Assembly: GCF_003095655.1 (NCBI RefSeq)
Contig: NZ_CP029151.1
Location: forward strand, 1 to 64,000
Length of the DNA stretch: 64,000 nt
Direction of reading: 5' to 3'
From: Dokdonia sp. Dokd-P16
GTDB lineage: Bacteria; Bacteroidota; Bacteroidia; Flavobacteriales; Flavobacteriaceae
Below, piece after piece: positions 20,174 through 28,516 of this stretch. The position numbers and the translations under genes are program-made. Below the pieces are notes generated by a model that was given only the letters and a program-made list of their open reading frames with translations, ran no database searches and had not been told where the DNA came from. Within the stretch, counting starts at the first letter, position 1, and every line of letters begins with the position of its first letter.

Positions 20174-20902
20174 TTAATAACCCCAATCATTATGAACTAT
20201 GGGCAAACTATTCAATTCATCTCTATGCATTCTCCATTTGGGCATAAATTGATTCATTAGTGAGATGAAACGTGCATTGTGATTTCTTTCGTGAAGATGC
20301 ACAAGCTCGTGAACTAATATATATTCAAGGCAAATCTTTGGTTTTTTGGCAAGCTCTAAATTTAACCAAATACGTTTAGCGTCTACATTACAAGCGCCCC
20401 ATTTGGTTTTCATTTGTTTGACACCCCAATGATTAGATTGGACACCGATGATTTTCTCCCATTTTACAAGTAGCTCAGGTATTTGAGACTTCAATTCTTT
20501 GCGATACCATTCTTTCATTACTGATGCTTTTTCTTCAACGGTAGCTGTGGATTTTACCCAGAGTTCGATTTTATTTGTACCTGTAATTTCTACTTTGTTA
20601 TATCCATTGTGATGATGAACGTTTAACAAATATCGCTGACCTTTAAAGTAATGGCTCTCTCCAGAAACATAATCACGTTTTGTTTCTCTTGCTTGTTCTT
20701 TAAAGTTTTTGACATTCTTTTTAATCCATCCCAGTTTTGAAATAGCAAAGAGACGTACCACCTCATCATCTGTTTTATTAGGAACTGATAATTTTATAGC
20801 ACCATTTGGAGGATACACGGCAAGGTGCATATTTTTTATGTCCTTGCGCATTATCTCTACTTCAACATTTGCAAATGCAATCGTTTCTGTTTTAATACTC
20901 AT
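20174..20902 (-). CDS. YgjP/SprT-like zinc metallopeptidase (DUF45, M48-related)
   Basis: A 242-residue protein of the YgjP family. The zinc motif is H-E-L-V-H-L-H-E-R-N-H-N-A-R-F (HExxH with a third His in HNARF) near residue 195. The upstream family block WGVKQMKTKWGACN is also present. Its start overlaps the end of hsdR by 11 bp, so it is the last gene of the restriction operon. YgjP-like genes are often attached to type I restriction loci; their role there is not established. It may act in processing or turnover of a restriction subunit, but that is inference. Confidence 0.88.
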   Translation of the reverse strand: MSIKTETIAFANVEVEIMRKDIKNMHLAVYPPNGAIKLSVPNKTDDEVVRLFAISKLGWIKKNVKNFKEQARETKRDYVSGESHYFKGQRYLLNVHHHNGYNKVEITGTNKIELWVKSTATVEEKASVMKEWYRKELKSQIPELLVKWEKIIGVQSNHWGVKQMKTKWGACNVDAKRIWLNLELAKKPKICLEYILVHELVHLHERNHNARFISLMNQFMPKWRMHRDELNSLPIVHNDWGY

Positions 20903-23900
20903 TTTGGGCTTTTATAATTTCCATAATATGCAAGGTAGTATCAATATCGTTAACCACTCTACCTACGGCGAGCATTAATTTTTTTTCTTTAATGCCACCA
21001 TCACGCCAGCCGTCTAGTTTATTCTCAATAATAGTTGAATGTACCGTAAGTGCAAGGTGTTCATTGTTTTCTAAATTATCATAAAGTGCCTGCTTTGCCC
21101 TAGTGTTGAGCGTATCTGGATAATTAGAGCTGCTTGATGGTGTTGCCACTTTTGATGCTAATTCTTTAATCTTTTCTAGATACTCGGCATAAGAAATGGT
21201 TTCTTCCTTTCTTAGTAAAATAAGTTCGTCTAGCAAGGCAGACATCTTCTCGTAATACTTAGGGTTTGCTTTTGCTTCTTCTACAATTGCTTTTCTAACG
21301 TTATTCTCAATCGTTTCTGCAACGGCTTCTCTTCTGTTTTTTGATTGATACTCTGCACTTGGTTCAGAAACGTGAACTATTAAATCTACTAATGATTTGT
21401 TTTCAAAATCAGAGATTTTCTTGCTTGACTTTGCATCTAGGTACATATCCATTAACTGTCTCATACCAGGCTCAAAACGCTTTAAGTCTATGTAGTCACC
21501 ACTAGCTCTTTTTATAGTCTCGCGCAAATCTGAATAGTATTTTACCTCTTCTTTGATGTCTTGTGCTTGTTTACTACTGTATCCTAGTTTATGGATTTCA
21601 TTTGCCACGTTTGCATAAGCTCTAATAAGACTTACTGTTGCTTTGTAAAGACCTACACGTTTTTCTTCGGTAGATTTTATGTCTTGTGGATTCTCTGTGT
21701 TTCCACAGAAAAATTTAATAAACGTAGGCTCATCTTTAGGATGGACTGGTTCGCACATTGCTCGTAATACTTCTAGAGCTGTCTCTAGACGTTCTTTACT
21801 TTCGGTAAAACGATCTTTTAATAATCCTTTTACGTCGTCTTCATCATAATCATCGAATACTTCTGAGGTATAGTCGCCTATTGATTTCTGAAGGCTTTTG
21901 AACAAGTCTTTATAATCTACGATATAGCCATAATCTTTATCATCTGTATCTACTCTATTAACACGGCATATGGCTTGGAATAAGCCGTGATCCTGCATAT
22001 TTTTATCTATGTATAGATAAGTGGCAGATGGTGCGTCAAAACCTGTTAAAAGCTTATCTACTACAATAAGCAACTTCATTTTATTAGGCTCTTTTATGAA
22101 TTGCGCTTTCGCGAAAGCTTCAAAATCCTCTGTAGATTGTCCTTTAAGCATTTTAGTGTACACCTCATACTTTAAGAGTTTATCAGTTGGACTATCTTCA
22201 CCAGTTTCTTCTCCTTTGATGTCGCCGTGATGTGGTTGATAGGAAGTAATAATAGCACAATTTGTAAATCCTGCATTTTGAAACAATTCATAGTATTTAC
22301 AAGCTTGGTATACAGATCCAGAAACAAGCATTGCATTTCCTTCTCCAGTGGAAAGTCGAGGCTTTACTTTAAAATCCTTTACAATATCAAATACTATTTT
22401 CTCCAGTCTAGATTTAGAACCTAGCACCTTTTGCATTGTGCCCCACTTTTGTTTAAGCTGAATTTTGGCTACATCGGTGAGTCCTCGTGTTTCTGCTTCA
22501 AACCATTCATCTATACTTTGCTGGTCTGTGATGAACTGCTCTACATCACGGGCTTCATATAATAAATCGAGTACAACGCCATCTTCTACGGCTTCGTCAA
22601 ATTTATATGGATCGCCTATGTACGGACCAAAGACTTCAATACTTTTCTGTTTGTCTTTTTTAAGTAGTGGTGTTCCTGTAAAACCTATAAATAGCGAGTC
22701 TGGCAAAATCATCTTCATCGCATCGTGTAGCTTACCGGATTGCGTGCGGTGACACTCGTCTACAAAAACATAAATATCTCCTTTGGCTTTAAAATCTGTA
22801 GGCAGACTGTTTTTTAATTCTTCTATATAGGAATCATAATCACCTTCGTCAGATTTTCTACCGAATTTATGCACAAGACTACACACCAGCGATTCATTTT
22901 TTTCATTGAGCGTAGCTAGAAGGTCGCGACCACTTTTGGTTCTGTAGATGGTTTCATTTACACCTGTAAATAGTTTTTCTATCTGGTCATCTAGTTCTTG
23001 CCTATCTGTAATAATCAATACACGACTATCCTTTACGTTCTCGCGTATCCATTTAGTAAGCCATACCATAGTTAGACTCTTTCCAGAACCTTGGGTATGC
23101 CATAAGATTCCGCCAGTTTTAGTTTTTACGTGTGTTTGTGCAGCAGTAATACCAAAATATTGATTGGGTCTACACAATTTCTTTGTGCCTTTGTCAAAAA
23201 CCACAAAGTCGTGTATGAGTTCTAGCAATCTTGATTTCTCGCAAAGTTGACTGATTTGTTTATCTATTAAATAGTCAAATTCCTTTGTGCTTTCTTCTTT
23301 CCACTTTAAATAATACTTCTCAGAGGTTTCAATGGTACCATAACGTAAACCTTGGGTGTCATTACCAGCCATTACCAGCTGCATTGTGGTAAAGTACTTT
23401 TCTATAAATTCTGGTTTCTGATTGTCTAAATTTTGACGGATTCCTTCTGACACGCCTACTTTACTTCTTTTTAACTCGATGACACCTACAGCTATACCAT
23501 TTACAAATATGACAACATCTGGACGTTTGTTATGTTTTCCTTTTACGGTTACTTCTTCAGCAACTGCAAACTCGTTAGTTACTGGATTTTTCCAATCTAT
23601 GAGCCATACGGTTTCTTTAGGTTGCCCTAAGTCTTCACGTACGGTAACACCATAACGCAAGAGTTTATAAACTTCTTTATTGGTTTCATACAAGTCACCA
23701 GATAAACTCGTAGCTGCTTTGACCAACTTATCAACTGCTTTTTGAGCCAGGTTTCTAGAATACTTACCATCTTTAATTAAGTAATCAAAAAGCAACTGCT
23801 CTTCTATGGGCTGCGTACGTTCTTGCTCTTCCCAATTACCCAAATAGGTATAGTGCAGTTCGTTTTGGAACAGTTCTATAATTCTATTTTGAGAGTCGCG

Positions 23901-23930
23901 TTCTGATTTGCCTATATGGTTAGTGGTCAT
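20892..23930 (-). CDS. hsdR: Type I restriction enzyme, endonuclease/translocase subunit HsdR
   Basis: 1,012 residues. The N-terminal nuclease domain shows the PD-(D/E)xK elements R-P-D-V-V (D138) and I-E-L-K (152-154). The SF2 motor follows with Walker A WHTQGSGKS (277-285), the DEAH-box variant DECH (391-394), and motif III FTGT (417-420). Motif VI lies in QAICRVNRVD. A helical C-terminal region would contact the methylase. It starts 3 bp after the DUF262 gene and overlaps the metallopeptidase gene. A palindrome copy at 22104 encodes AFAKA in EAFAKAQFIKEP. The reading frame is complete, so restriction activity depends on whether HsdM, split by a frameshift, is made. Confidence 0.95.
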   Translation of the reverse strand: MTTNHIGKSERDSQNRIIELFQNELHYTYLGNWEEQERTQPIEEQLLFDYLIKDGKYSRNLAQKAVDKLVKAATSLSGDLYETNKEVYKLLRYGVTVREDLGQPKETVWLIDWKNPVTNEFAVAEEVTVKGKHNKRPDVVIFVNGIAVGVIELKRSKVGVSEGIRQNLDNQKPEFIEKYFTTMQLVMAGNDTQGLRYGTIETSEKYYLKWKEESTKEFDYLIDKQISQLCEKSRLLELIHDFVVFDKGTKKLCRPNQYFGITAAQTHVKTKTGGILWHTQGSGKSLTMVWLTKWIRENVKDSRVLIITDRQELDDQIEKLFTGVNETIYRTKSGRDLLATLNEKNESLVCSLVHKFGRKSDEGDYDSYIEELKNSLPTDFKAKGDIYVFVDECHRTQSGKLHDAMKMILPDSLFIGFTGTPLLKKDKQKSIEVFGPYIGDPYKFDEAVEDGVVLDLLYEARDVEQFITDQQSIDEWFEAETRGLTDVAKIQLKQKWGTMQKVLGSKSRLEKIVFDIVKDFKVKPRLSTGEGNAMLVSGSVYQACKYYELFQNAGFTNCAIITSYQPHHGDIKGEETGEDSPTDKLLKYEVYTKMLKGQSTEDFEAFAKAQFIKEPNKMKLLIVVDKLLTGFDAPSATYLYIDKNMQDHGLFQAICRVNRVDTDDKDYGYIVDYKDLFKSLQKSIGDYTSEVFDDYDEDDVKGLLKDRFTESKERLETALEVLRAMCEPVHPKDEPTFIKFFCGNTENPQDIKSTEEKRVGLYKATVSLIRAYANVANEIHKLGYSSKQAQDIKEEVKYYSDLRETIKRASGDYIDLKRFEPGMRQLMDMYLDAKSSKKISDFENKSLVDLIVHVSEPSAEYQSKNRREAVAETIENNVRKAIVEEAKANPKYYEKMSALLDELILLRKEETISYAEYLEKIKELASKVATPSSSSNYPDTLNTRAKQALYDNLENNEHLALTVHSTIIENKLDGWRDGGIKEKKLMLAVGRVVNDIDTTLHIMEIIKAQNEY
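22104..22118 (-). repeat. Dispersed palindrome copy inside hsdR
   Basis: Reads A-F-A-K-A in the hsdR frame. Confidence 0.8.
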
Positions 23931-23933
23931 AGT

Positions 23934-26060
23934 TTAATTGTTTTGTAGTTCAAAAATTACTTGATAAGTATCTTTATAGATATTATCAATTCTTGTTAAA
24001 ACAGCATTTACAAAATCATTTACTTTTGGTTCTCCTTCTTTTAAACGACTATCTGCATTTGTGAGTGCCATCCAATAGGTCATATCATTATCACAAATAA
24101 AGCTATCTTTTTGAGCTTGGGTATTATCTCTAAACCTCATCTCTGGGGACTGATTATTACTCTGACTTCTATTCTCATTGAAAGACAATGCTCTAAAGTT
24201 TCCGTTTGAATTAATTAACCATTTAACTAAAACAGAAATTTTTGTTTTGCGATATATCCAGCTATTTGGATATATGTGATCCCAATCCCAAGGTTTGTTT
24301 GTATCTTCTATTCCTTCAAAAGCCATAAACTCATCAAATTCATTGTTGAAATATTCACGCTGTACAACTGTCAAAAACTGTTTGTTCCAAAAGACAAAAT
24401 GACATAAACTTCTCCAATAATGGACTGCTTGTTCGATTTTTTGTTCTGTTGCTAACTGTTCATCTGCTTCTTCTGAAATTTTATACCGAATGGGTAAAAG
24501 GTTTAAATAAGATTCATTTTCTCTGAAAATTTCTTTGAGCCAATCAAACCAAAATAGATGCTGATTTCTATCTTCTAAATACTTCTTGCGAACTTCATTT
24601 AAAAAATCACTAAAAACAAAAGGATCTAATAAAGGTGGTAATTCGTTATGCTTTTGAAGAGATACTGTGGACCATACATTACTCCAATCTTGCCAATTAT
24701 TATCTACAAGTCTATTGTAAAACTTAGGTGTGATTTTACGTTTTTCTTTACTGCCAGAGTACAACGTGCTATGAAGAAAAGCACTTCTTATTTCTTTTTT
24801 ATTTTTAGCATTCAACTCTTTATTTTTAAAAACAAATACCAATAACGCTAAAAGCAAGTCTGTGTTTTTAGACAATACTTCTTTAGAAAAAATAGAAGGT
24901 AATTGGGATGGATGGTCGTTTATAATTACGACAGCTTTATCCATTAAGCTTTTTGCTTCTTTACTAAGAATAAAAGTCTTTAAATCTTCTTTGAATCCGT
25001 CCTCTACCAGTAGTTTTCTAAAATCCTGCAAGCTTATTACGCGCTCGAAAGATTGAAAATCTCTACGCTTCATTTTTGTGAAACGAACAAATAAATTAAT
25101 TACGGTGGTAGGCGAAATGAAATTTAATCCTATTTCTTCTACTAGTTCTTTTGCCTCCGGTAAAGATGCTTTAATAAGGGAATAAATAAGCTCTTGTCCA
25201 GAGATTCTAGTGCCAGATGAATTTAATCTTAAAAACAAAACAGCATCTTCCCCTGTTTCATTGTTTGTATTAACATCTCCTTCTTCCATACTGCTTTTGT
25301 CTACTACAATCTCTGGTAAGAGTAGTGATTTAGCACTATCGATACCTTTATAAAGCGCATCGAGCCAGTCTTCTTCTATTTTATTGTAATCGCAAATACC
25401 GTGTTTGGTCTCTACGTTTATTAAAGTATGTTCTAGTGTGGATTTTAAATCGCTTTTGTCTGTTTCTAGAATTAGTGCTAACGGAACAGGATAATAGCAA
25501 TCCCAAGGAGAACGTAGTCCCATATCTAATTGAGAAAAACCTAAAGACTGCTCTCCTGATTTTTTTCTAAAGTACTCTAGTGCATTTCTTTGGTCTGCCA
25601 TCGATAACCTCTTGGTGTGGTCATTTAAACGATAACCCCAAGGATGTGAACGAGTTAATACACGTACAGCAAAGCGTAAGCCATTTTGGTTTTCTTGTAA
25701 CGGTTTTAAATCTATCCAAATTGATGGAATATTTTCCTTTTTGACATTAAGTAAACCACTTTTTAATGTTCTGAGTGGATTTTGAAACCCTAACGCTATG
25801 GTCGTACATCGTTGCTGGCCATCTAGTAAATATTTAGTTTTATGAATGTCTTGAGACATTAACAAACTACCAACAGGATAACCTCTTAAAATAGAATCCC
25901 ATAAGGCTTCCATTTGATGTGGTTGCCATACAAAACCACGTTGCAAAGTAGGTAATTGTATTCCACCAGTATTTACTTCTTCTTTATCTGTATTTTCTTC
26001 TAGCTCTACTTGCCATTTTGCAATATCATAAATGGTGTAGGCATCTACTTTATGGCTCAT
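23934..26060 (-). CDS. DUF262 and HNH (DUF1524-like) nuclease, GmrSD family
   Basis: A 708-residue protein combining an N-terminal DUF262 domain (LPTLQRGFVWQ at about 37-47 and D-G-Q-Q-R at 80-84, the conserved ParB/Srx-like nucleotidase motif) with a C-terminal HNH segment (W-D-W-D-H-I-Y-P at about 591-598, followed by N-S-N-G-N-F and NENRSQSN). This is the architecture of single-chain GmrSD/BrxU/SspE-type modification-dependent restriction proteins. It lies between a small membrane protein gene (4-bp ATGA overlap) and hsdR (3-bp gap), so it belongs to the type I operon. Whether it is an independent type IV activity or a regulator of the type I enzyme cannot be told from sequence. Confidence 0.88.
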   Translation of the reverse strand: MSHKVDAYTIYDIAKWQVELEENTDKEEVNTGGIQLPTLQRGFVWQPHQMEALWDSILRGYPVGSLLMSQDIHKTKYLLDGQQRCTTIALGFQNPLRTLKSGLLNVKKENIPSIWIDLKPLQENQNGLRFAVRVLTRSHPWGYRLNDHTKRLSMADQRNALEYFRKKSGEQSLGFSQLDMGLRSPWDCYYPVPLALILETDKSDLKSTLEHTLINVETKHGICDYNKIEEDWLDALYKGIDSAKSLLLPEIVVDKSSMEEGDVNTNNETGEDAVLFLRLNSSGTRISGQELIYSLIKASLPEAKELVEEIGLNFISPTTVINLFVRFTKMKRRDFQSFERVISLQDFRKLLVEDGFKEDLKTFILSKEAKSLMDKAVVIINDHPSQLPSIFSKEVLSKNTDLLLALLVFVFKNKELNAKNKKEIRSAFLHSTLYSGSKEKRKITPKFYNRLVDNNWQDWSNVWSTVSLQKHNELPPLLDPFVFSDFLNEVRKKYLEDRNQHLFWFDWLKEIFRENESYLNLLPIRYKISEEADEQLATEQKIEQAVHYWRSLCHFVFWNKQFLTVVQREYFNNEFDEFMAFEGIEDTNKPWDWDHIYPNSWIYRKTKISVLVKWLINSNGNFRALSFNENRSQSNNQSPEMRFRDNTQAQKDSFICDNDMTYWMALTNADSRLKEGEPKVNDFVNAVLTRIDNIYKDTYQVIFELQNN

Positions 26061-26566
26061 AATATTTTCTTTACAACATCAAACAAATCCGTAGGACCAT
26101 TTAAATAATAAGCTTTGTAACCACCGTCTTTGCTGTTATCTTCCCAAAGCTCCTGCATAAGCGGACTCATACTATAGAAGTCGTTCATTCCTTCTCGCCA
26201 ACTATTCCAAACTTCTTTATCTATGCGGCCCTTTTTATACCAGTAAAATTCTTCTGCACAGAGGTTGAAATATTTTCTTATGGTAAGCGTATTTATTGCT
26301 TCTTGTTCTTCACCATAAGCAGTCTTGTTTTTAGGTGATTCAGAGTCAAATAGAATCAATAGGTTAGGGAGCAACTCTTCAAATTCATCACTGAACTTAG
26401 TATGCAATTCCATTTGCATTTTGTCGTGAGCGATTGATGCATTTTGTTTTGCCAGAGCTACTTGCTGCTTCTGAAAATTATTTGAAAATCTAAATGCCAG
26501 AATAGTTAAAACGACTTGCGATATACCGATTACTAGGGTAACTATTATTTGAAATATCTCCATCAC
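26057..26566 (-). CDS. Hypothetical protein with one N-terminal membrane helix
   Basis: 169 residues. Residues about 4-28 form a hydrophobic helix (IFQIIVTLVIGISQVVLTILAF), then a short coiled stretch (NNFQKQQVALAKQNASIAHDK) and a soluble helical domain rich in aromatic residues (CAEEFYWYKKGRIDKEVWNSWREGMNDFY). I do not recognise a named family with certainty; the layout resembles DUF4760-type proteins. It overlaps hsdS and the DUF262 gene by 4 bp on each side (ATGA), so it is translationally coupled inside the restriction operon and is a candidate accessory or membrane-tethering component. Confidence 0.7.
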   Translation of the reverse strand: MMEIFQIIVTLVIGISQVVLTILAFRFSNNFQKQQVALAKQNASIAHDKMQMELHTKFSDEFEELLPNLLILFDSESPKNKTAYGEEQEAINTLTIRKYFNLCAEEFYWYKKGRIDKEVWNSWREGMNDFYSMSPLMQELWEDNSKDGGYKAYYLNGPTDLFDVVKKIL

Positions 26567-27903
26567 ACCAACCTAGTTTTACCAGTAAGCAACTCCTGCA
26601 TCATCCCTTGTTTAATTTGCTCGTACTTCTCTTTTTTGGTGGTAAGCTCCTCCAATTCTTTATTCATATCTGAGAGGATTTTATTAATTGCTTTTTGCTC
26701 TTTAAAGTCAGGAAATGGAATAATCATTTTTCTAATGTCATCTAAAATTAGATTTTGATGAGAACCTGCCTTTACATCTTTAAGCATCATATTTTGACCT
26801 GCTTCTGATTGAAGATAGTTCATTACCCAATCTAAGTAATCTGGATTATGAAACTTACCTACAGAAACAGCTCCTCCTATAAAAGCAATTTGTTTATTAT
26901 TAAACACCCCAACTTTTCCAATACTTCCAGAAATTGAAATCATTAGACACCTTTCGTTCAATAAAATCATTGGAAATCGAATAGCTACATCTTCTGGAAT
27001 ATAATAATCAGTATCAAAATTGACATTGTGACCTAAAAAATCTTTGTTCTGTATGAAGGGTATATATCCTCGTTTCTTTTTAGGAATTAAAGTAGGCTTA
27101 ATGTGGCTGGAGTAGTCAAAACCAGTTTGCTTAGTGAATGTTTTAGCTAATTCCTTTATTGTTCTTTCTTCCCAATCCCCATCAAAACCATCCAATCGTT
27201 TACTACTACTTCGACCAGGCTCAGCACAGGCTTTGCTAGGTGGCGTTAACAACTGTTGCATTGCGCCTTGTTTGATGGCTTTCTTTTTGGCGATGAGTGC
27301 GTCTAGACTGCTTATCAACTCATCTACATCACTTAATGCCGTGGCAATGGCTTTTTGTTCGGCTAGGGTTGGTGTAACGATTTTGAAACTTCTAATTTTT
27401 GTCATTGACAAACTTGGCTGTGCACCAACACTAGTTGTCTCATAAATTTCATTTTCTATAAAGACACTTGTAAAAAAATGATAGAGGTATTTTGAATCTA
27501 ATTCTTTTTCGACTGAAATTTTTGCGGTATTTGGTCCTAAATGATATTTATCATTCTCATCAATTAAGAAGATTGGTCCAATTGTTCCAACGTAAGCAAA
27601 AACTAAATCATTCTTAAATAATTTACTTCTTAAAAGTTTGTTTGAAGTCGCAGATGGAATGGTCTTTACATCACTTAAATCCATCTTATTGTGAGTAATA
27701 TTAGTTCCTCTCACAACTATTATATCTCCTCCATCTTTATAGCTATTAAAATGTAAGGTGTACTCAAAACCAGCTAACTTGGTTACAAATGACACATTAC
27801 CTAAATAATTTACTTCCCAATCCTCAGGAATCAATCCAACCTCAGTTTGCTTATAACCTTGCGGCAAGCTCAAGGCAGCGCCTTGTTTTATTTCTAACTC
27901 CAT
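26563..27903 (-). CDS. hsdS: Type I restriction enzyme specificity subunit HsdS
   Basis: 446 residues with two target-recognition domains. The first begins GYKQTEVGLIPEDWEVNYLG; each domain is followed by a conserved helix with the typical wording (LAEQKAIATALSDVDELISSLDALIAKKKAIKQGAMQQLL and FKEQKAINKILSDMNKELEELTTKKEKYEQIKQGMMQELL). HsdS sets the DNA sequence recognised by both methylation and restriction. Its ATG (27903) overlaps the hsdM stop by 10 bp, confirming that the hsdM C-terminal segment is the true neighbour. The linker between the halves contains an unusual SKACAEPGRSSSKR encoded by a repeat-like DNA tract. Confidence 0.93.
   Translation of the reverse strand: MELEIKQGAALSLPQGYKQTEVGLIPEDWEVNYLGNVSFVTKLAGFEYTLHFNSYKDGGDIIVVRGTNITHNKMDLSDVKTIPSATSNKLLRSKLFKNDLVFAYVGTIGPIFLIDENDKYHLGPNTAKISVEKELDSKYLYHFFTSVFIENEIYETTSVGAQPSLSMTKIRSFKIVTPTLAEQKAIATALSDVDELISSLDALIAKKKAIKQGAMQQLLTPPSKACAEPGRSSSKRLDGFDGDWEERTIKELAKTFTKQTGFDYSSHIKPTLIPKKKRGYIPFIQNKDFLGHNVNFDTDYYIPEDVAIRFPMILLNERCLMISISGSIGKVGVFNNKQIAFIGGAVSVGKFHNPDYLDWVMNYLQSEAGQNMMLKDVKAGSHQNLILDDIRKMIIPFPDFKEQKAINKILSDMNKELEELTTKKEKYEQIKQGMMQELLTGKTRLV
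27208..27233 (-). repeat. REP-like tract in the hsdS inter-domain linker
   Basis: The plus strand contains CTTCGACCAGGCTCAGC, resembling the CTTCGAC-nn-GCTCAG dispersed repeats common in Bacteroidota genomes. In frame it encodes A-C-A-E-P-G-R-S of the linker. Confidence 0.45.
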
Positions 27904-28469
27904 ACCAATCCCATTTTTGCAAGGTGGCTGGCTACTTTTTCTTCGGCAGTTGTGGCTTGCTCGGTGAGTTGTGGTAAAGCGTTTTCATAACGTTCTGCCA
28001 GTTCTTTTATACGCCCAGTTAGGCGTTGTGAGATGCTGTCTATTTCTGCTTGTAACAAGTCGCTTATCGTCTGTAACCATTTTTTATCTACTACTAGCGT
28101 GCGTACTTCGGCTTCGGTAAGGGCACCAAATTTCTTTAGGGTGAGCTCGTCTAGTTCGGTTTCGGCTGTTTTAATCTGTTTTTTTAGGGTGGCTTCTTTC
28201 GCGAAAGCGGTCAATAATTTATTACCCAAATCATAGGCACCTTTTTCACTTGTATCGCCTTTTATGCTTTTTAGGTATTTGGTGAGTGTGGTTTTGGTAA
28301 TAACGCCTTTATCATTAGTAGCATCGGCTAGTAGTCCTTCTTCACCAGCGTGTTCTTCGTTATAACTTGTAATTTCGGCTTGCTTGGTTTCTAAGGTGCT
28401 TACCAAGTCGTTTAAGGATTGTTGCTCTTCGGCTAAATAATTATCTATCACCAATTGCTTAGGAATCAA
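27894..28469 (-). pseudogene. hsdM: C-terminal part of HsdM, separated by a -1 frameshift
   Basis: This stretch is the natural continuation of hsdM, not a separate gene. The apparent start is a TTG inside the open frame. Reading upstream without a start gives KTKRILEKNSKGREVDKGW, then TCDLIPKQLVIDNYL, which joins the main hsdM ORF at the TTTT run 28532-28535 (plus strand) if one base is added. The 191 residues are helical and coiled-coil rich and correspond to the HsdM tail that contacts HsdS in long HsdM proteins. It ends AKMGLVWS, overlapping the hsdS start. A palindrome copy at 28196 encodes AFAKEA. Confidence 0.85.
28196..28209 (-). repeat. Dispersed palindrome copy in the hsdM tail
   Basis: CTTTCGCGAAAGCG on the plus strand; read A-F-A-K-E-A on the minus strand. 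Confidence 0.75.
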
Positions 28470-28516
28470 GTCACAGGTCCAGCCTTTATCTACCTCTCTG
28501 CCTTTGCTGTTTTTTT

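Noticed and set aside
20709-20978. 89-codon plus-strand ORF
   Set aside because: Antisense to the overlapping ends of hsdR and the YgjP-like gene.
27894-28469. Independent hypothetical gene between hsdS and hsdM
   Set aside because: Its only start is a TTG within an open frame that continues upstream into sequence completing hsdM.
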